From: Hevea brasiliensis
Taxonomy: Eukaryota; Streptophyta; Magnoliopsida; Malpighiales; Euphorbiaceae
DNA: 64,000 nucleotides
NCBI RefSeq assembly: GCF_030052815.1
Contig: NC_079504.1
Span: 52,968,634 to 53,032,633 of the forward strand
Direction: 5' to 3'
This document shows, one piece after another, positions 59,531 to 64,000 of this stretch. Position 1 is the stretch's first letter; each line of letters opens with the position of its first letter. The notes beneath the pieces are model-generated. The model was not told the DNA's origin. It did no database searches and worked only from the letters and a program-made list of their open reading frames with translations. A program made the translations under genes and the position numbers.

Positions 59531-60499
59531 CTCTTATTCATTCTCATGAAGAAATCCATATGTCTCTGGTGGATGAGATATTCTACTAGATCTATGAAGA
59601 ACCAGTGTTGTGAATGTGTTATTTATAGGCATAGGCTCTCCCACTGGATCAACATCCATGGGTGTAGGTTGTTGGTTATTTATGGAATTCTCTAATTCCA
59701 ATTCTATCTTCCTTCCTTTGCCACTTTCTTGAATAAACTCTTTTTCCAAGAAAATTGCATCTCTACTTATCACAACTCCTTGGGATTGTGGAAGATAAAA
59801 ATAATATCCAAAAATGTCTTTTGGATATCCAACAAATCTACCTTTTTCAGACCTTGTTTCCAATTTATAAGTTTTCAACTTTTTGATAAAAGCTTGACAA
59901 CCCCATATCTTAACATGTTTAAGGGATGGTTATCTTCCATGCCATATCTCATAAGGTGTGGAAGAAACTAATTTAGTTAGAATCTTATTAAAAATATACA
60001 GAGTAGTTTCTAATGCATATCCCCATAAGGCAAATCCATCATGCTGCATACCATGTCCAACAAAGTATAGTTTCTTATTTCCGACACCATTTAACTGTGG
60101 TGTACTACGAGGGTTCAGTTGTGAAATTATGCCCTGTTCTCGAAGGAACTCATCAAACTCTGTACTTAAGTATTCACCACCTCGATCAAATCGAAGGACT
60201 TTAATACTTTTTCTTGTTTGATTTTCTACTTCAGCCTTGAATTCTTTGAACTTTTCAAAGGATTCAGACTTGTATTTCATTAAATACAAATACCCAAATT
60301 GAGATTTATCATCAATGAAGGTAATGAAATAGTAATATCCACCTCTAGCCATTTCTCTAAATGGCCCACACACATCACTATGTATGAGTTTCAAAATATC
60401 TTTAGCTCTTTACCCTTATCCCACAAAGGGAGATCTGGTCATTTTGCCCTGAAGGTAGGACTCACAAGTTGGTGATGGTTCATTTTCCAAAGTGGATAA
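59531..60499 (-). pseudogene. Copia D pol: integrase and linker to RT
   Basis: 60394-59930: core with HSDVCGPFREMARGGYYYF (first Asp) and LRFDRGGEYLSTEF (second Asp). The catalytic Glu region after TPQLNGV is out of frame (GNKK seen in place of the usual SER-type motif), so a short indel is present. Then YEIWHGR, and 59878-59534 with FETRSEKG-type tail and linker NNQQPTPMDVDPVG. Interrupted on its N-terminal side by a Gypsy solo LTR at 60500. Confidence 0.87.
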
Positions 60500-62532
60500 T
60501 GTGACACCCCTTACCCGTCTACAGTATATCCGAGTAAGCTATGTCATACGGTGTACCGGAACACTCCATTTTATCTTAATTATTTTTATTCTTCCTTAAT
60601 TAATTTTTAAGATAGTTTTGAATATAACTTGTGAAATATAATTCATTTAAGTCATTTATTGAAATTATACTTTATTTGAGGTTCCGAAAATTTTATAGAA
60701 AATCTGGCAGAGTACCGGCTAAAAATGGAGAAAACAGTTCTTCGGAACCTGTGAAAAACACTTCCAATAATCATATTCAATCATTCTCAAACTCCAATAT
60801 CAAAATCTCAATATAATTTTTATTGTCAACAACATCTCCATTTCTCAATCATTCATTTCTCATGGTACTCATATATAAGCAATAAGTAAATACTCAAATT
60901 TTCCATTCATAATCACAATTTTCATTATTTACATGAACATCAAAATACATTACATAAGTTTCATTTACCCAAAAGAAAATAAAAGTTAATTACAAAATAC
61001 CAAAATGAAACCTAGTGTCCTACCAATGCACTGAAAATAGTGAGGTGACACGGACACTATACAGAGCTGCAGGAGGTCTCACCCAGTCTGTGGTCTACCG
61101 GGCTCTTAGTCAGGATCTCCAGAACCTACGCATGGCAAAAGCAACGCGCTAAGCAATAATGCTTAGTGGTGCCAGTAATACAATAAAAAGAAATAACATA
61201 AAATAAATATGCAGTGAATATATTGGTTTATTATTGCAAATAAATTTTTATGAGTATTTGTAGTCTTACTTATTTTGTACTTGTCATATTCATTATTTCA
61301 TTAAATTTGTCCACTTTTATTTTTGGTTGCCCAAGTAACCTATACTGGATGACTGGACTGGATAAACTGGCACTGGGTATCAGGTACCTCGGGCCGTCAC
61401 ACCATCGGTCACATATGTATCTCCCGGTGTGCAACAGAACAGCTAACAAGCTGTAATAACATCAGGCACAAGGCCAAGTCTCAACACAATGTCAGAATGG
61501 CTAAAAGCCATGAAATCACAGAATGGCATAATGCCATGTGCAGTACTGCTAACTGAACCCTATTGGCATGCCAAACTATCCAAACCAATCTTGTTAGGTA
61601 TACTAGGGCATTTGATACTTTTGAATTTTGTAATTTTTGAATTTCAAGCTTTGGTGTTACTATTCACTTCATTAGTCAACAAAAATGTTGACTTTTGCAT
61701 AGAAAATAGGTACATTGGTTTTAACACTCCCAACATACCACATTGTGCATTCAAAACTTGTTGGCATTAATCACCAATACCATTTCTAAGCTTAAAACTA
61801 ATAGAGCAGAATTTTCAGTTTTTATACCTTAACTTTACTGTTCCATTAGTTACTGTTGCAGTGGGAATTTGAGAAAATGATAAAAATGATAGTTTTTCCT
61901 TATTTTGTGTAGTTTAATTTATTTTTTTGAATCACTCGATTTGAAGTTTTGTAGCTCAAGTTATGGTCCAAAACCACAACTGGCGGCCGAATTGAAAAAT
62001 TTGATCGACCATATCTACGGTCTGATAAATAGTAACTTCCACTCTCTTGTTGAATAGGTTCTGGTCATAATTTGGGGTAGGTTCCTTCATAAAAGTTGTT
62101 GGTCTATATCTCAGCTTGTTGCTGGTAAAATTTCAGGTCAATTAGGCCATTCTACACTAAGTTATGGCCAAATTGTCTGTACCGATTGAAAATTTTTTTT
62201 AAATATTTTCTTGGAATTCTAATGCCATAGGAACCTCAATGACCCTTCTCTAGAGTCCCAAAAATTATTTTATGAATTTTCTCTCGGGTCTAGGGCTCCT
62301 AGTTGTGAGAACCGCAACTTCCCATTAGGTTACCCATCGTTAGGGCACCGGCTCGTTTAACTTGGTTGTATTTTATTTCTAAAATTTTTTCTAAATTTTT
62401 CTTATTAATATTTGAGTTAATTATGGTTCCTCACTTTAGTTTAAATATTTTTCCGGACGTTCTAGCTGTCCGGACTGACACTGGTCACCGGGACAGTAGA
62501 ATGTATAGAGTTACTACAGGGAGGGTGTTACA
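60500..62532 (-). mobile_element. Gypsy solo LTR (2033 bp) in Copia D
   Basis: Plus-strand ends tgtgacaccccttacccg and gagggtgttaca. Perfect target duplication gataa at 60495-60499 and 62533-62537. Copia D resumes directly after it. Related to the captured LTR at 32288-32560. It holds a 5S-like module near its U3 end. No coding; the open frames inside are short and lack family motifs. Confidence 0.94.
62316..62363 (-). promoter_or_regulatory. 5S rRNA-like module in Gypsy solo LTR
   Basis: On the minus strand: aagttaaacgagcc (62363-62350), cgatgggtaacc (62339-62328) and tgggaag (62324-62318). It begins 169 bp inside the LTR, the same place and strand as in Gypsy-1/2, although the LTR bodies differ. 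Confidence 0.58.
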
Positions 62533-62890
62533 GATAAAGTCCCCATCCTTTCCAATTTCGTGATTCTGTCTTCTGCTACATGACCCAATCTTAAGTGCCA
62601 AAGTTGTTTTAGATTAAGGTTGACATTTTCTGTTGCATTAATTTCATGTTCGGTGCTTGGAGCTGTTTTGCATTCATTATCAACATAATAAAGTCCATTT
62701 TATAAGTAACCCAAACATACAATTTTATTACCATAATAAACTGTACATACATCATTTATAAATCTAAATTCATAACTATCTCTAGTCAAACTAGATATAG
62801 AAATGATGTTTTTATATATGTTGGGTACATACAAAATATCCTTTAAATACAAAACATTATCATCAAAATGACTATGTACAATAAGAGAAG
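62533..62890 (-). pseudogene. Copia D: protease-distal and pre-integrase fragment
   Basis: Minus strand. The open stretch ending at 62700 gives LKDILYVPNIYKNIISISSL and EFRFINDVCTVYYGNKIVCL, the conserved segment after the Copia protease; its apparent first residues (62948-62891) belong to LTR E. 62699-62533 has degraded pre-integrase sequence (WHLRLGH region). Bounded by the solo LTR on the left and LTR E on the right. Confidence 0.8.
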
Positions 62891-64000
62891 TGAAGGAGCG
62901 GAAGCATGAAAAACACAAGTTTATACCATTGAATTCAAAAATTTTCACCTAGGGTCACATGAATCATGCAAGATTTATTTTTATCTATTTGATTTCAATA
63001 ATAAACAACAAATTAAAACACTTTTAATATGTCTTTAGATCTGTATTTTCCATTTAAGATTTTAGAATTAATCAGATTAATTTTAGAACCCTAGATTAAA
63101 TCAAGAACAAATACATTAACCTCTTAATGCATTGCAGCGTATTTGTACCTTTGGAATGCGTCTTTAGGACACCAGATGTTGTCCCTCTAGCTTGTCCACA
63201 CCAATATCACCTATGGTAGCCCTTGAACAGCTTCTAAAGCTTTTTCTATGAATTAGAAAATCAAGTTTTTCCTTTTGAGAGATTAAAGATGTAAAAAGAA
63301 CATTAGAAACAATTTCTAGTATTTTTAATTCAAGAGATTGTTTGCTAATCTCTTGGAATGGATAAGAGATGAAGAAGAAGAGATGGGAGAAGCCTTTCAA
63401 GGTGGTGGCATAAAGAAGAGGCAGCAGCTTGTGTTATTTGTTCTTTCATAACAACACTTATATAGTTAGGTCACCACTTAAAACCTTTGCCATATATCAC
63501 CTTCTGATTGGTTCTAGGTTTAATTGACCCAATCAATTGTGCCAAGTGTCAAACCTATATTTAATCTTAATTTTAATCATCTTACATGATTAAAAGACAT
63601 TTGGCAAGCTCATGTGTAGTACCATGTGCCACCATCTCATGGTGCCACACACCCCTGTGAAATGACCAAAATGCCCCTATGTCTTAATTTTGAGTTCACA
63701 ACCCAAAATAATTTTTTCTCTTCTTCTAATCAATTTATATCAAATATAAATCAATTAATTAATCTTTATTAATTAATTTCTCATTAATTAAATTCATATT
63801 TAAACACTTTAAATATAAATTTAACTTATACTGTACATCCAATAACCTAGATTTGGTTTCAAGCCATGCTAGGGACTTTGTAATCTAATTGCAAACCAAA
63901 CTATTTAATTAACCAATTAAACTCTTTAATTAATTAATTAAATCATATTTAATTTGGTGATTACTTGTGTATGTGTGTGATCACTAATTGGCAATGAGAC
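62891..64000 (-). mobile_element. Copia LTR E (truncated by the window edge)
   Basis: Starts tgaaggagcggaagcatg and is colinear with family A LTRs but more diverged. It is inserted in Copia D; agaag (62886-62890) is the left target copy. TATA box (minus) at 63458-63465. Whether it is a solo LTR or part of an element cannot be seen. Confidence 0.88.

Noticed and set aside
60631..61770. Short plus-strand frames of 60-93 codons
   Set aside because: All lie within the Gypsy solo LTR 60500-62532, with no conserved motif and no counterpart in related LTRs.

Overview
This window is intergenic, retrotransposon-saturated DNA from a plant nuclear genome, most likely a eudicot; I cannot name the species. 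The evidence is a pile-up of Ty3/Gypsy elements of Tekay/Del type (gag-pol in one frame, chromodomain-like tail, LTRs of 2 to 3.7 kb), Ty1/Copia elements with about 2.1 kb LTRs, a Cassandra-type TRIM carrying 5S rRNA-like sequence, a second TRIM, initiator-Met-tRNA-type primer binding sites (tggtatcagagc), and AT-rich spacers. I found no host gene, tRNA, rRNA, CRISPR array or bacterial feature. Nearly every open frame belongs to a retroelement, and nearly all are broken.

Layout. 1-4142: 5' end of a minus-strand Copia element (gag start, leader, PBS, 5' LTR) inserted in the gag of Gypsy-1. 4143-12182: remainder of plus-strand Gypsy-1 (gag-PR-RT-RH-INT-chromodomain, 3' LTR). 12183-13186: truncated 3' end of another Gypsy LTR. 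13187-30115: Copia family B. A minus-strand leader and 5' LTR are split by a whole Copia element A (15083-24607, TSD ggttg) and by a Cassandra composite (25021-25887), then abut a plus-strand pol fragment with its 3' LTR (26393-30115). 30116-31001 and 32946-33710: unassigned sequence around a TRIM composite (31002-32940, TSD ggaaa) that contains a Gypsy gag/LTR fragment. 33711-51967: Gypsy-2, 18.3 kb including two nested Copia solo LTRs (39110-44563 and 45401-47499), the first of which holds a Gypsy solo LTR (39715-43056). 52176-64000: minus-strand Copia C, interrupted by minus-strand Copia D, which is interrupted by a Gypsy solo LTR (60500-62532) and by a further Copia LTR (E) running off the window.

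How the parts relate. The order of insertion can be read from 5-bp target duplications. The oldest layers (Gypsy-1, Copia B/C/D) are full of stops and frameshifts. The youngest LTRs (family A and the solo LTRs in Gypsy-2) are nearly identical to one another.

Most notable observations: (i) a 5S-rRNA-like box A/box C module at a fixed place, about 170 bp inside the LTR, in LTRs of autonomous-type Gypsy elements; (ii) two independent TRIM composites with three LTRs, inverted, with U5 ends facing outward and a single target duplication around the whole composite, one having captured a Gypsy fragment; (iii) a recurrent CAG/CTG to CG lesion that distinguishes otherwise near-identical copies and may be an assembly artefact at methylated CWG sites; (iv) arrays of short hairpins in the Copia leaders.
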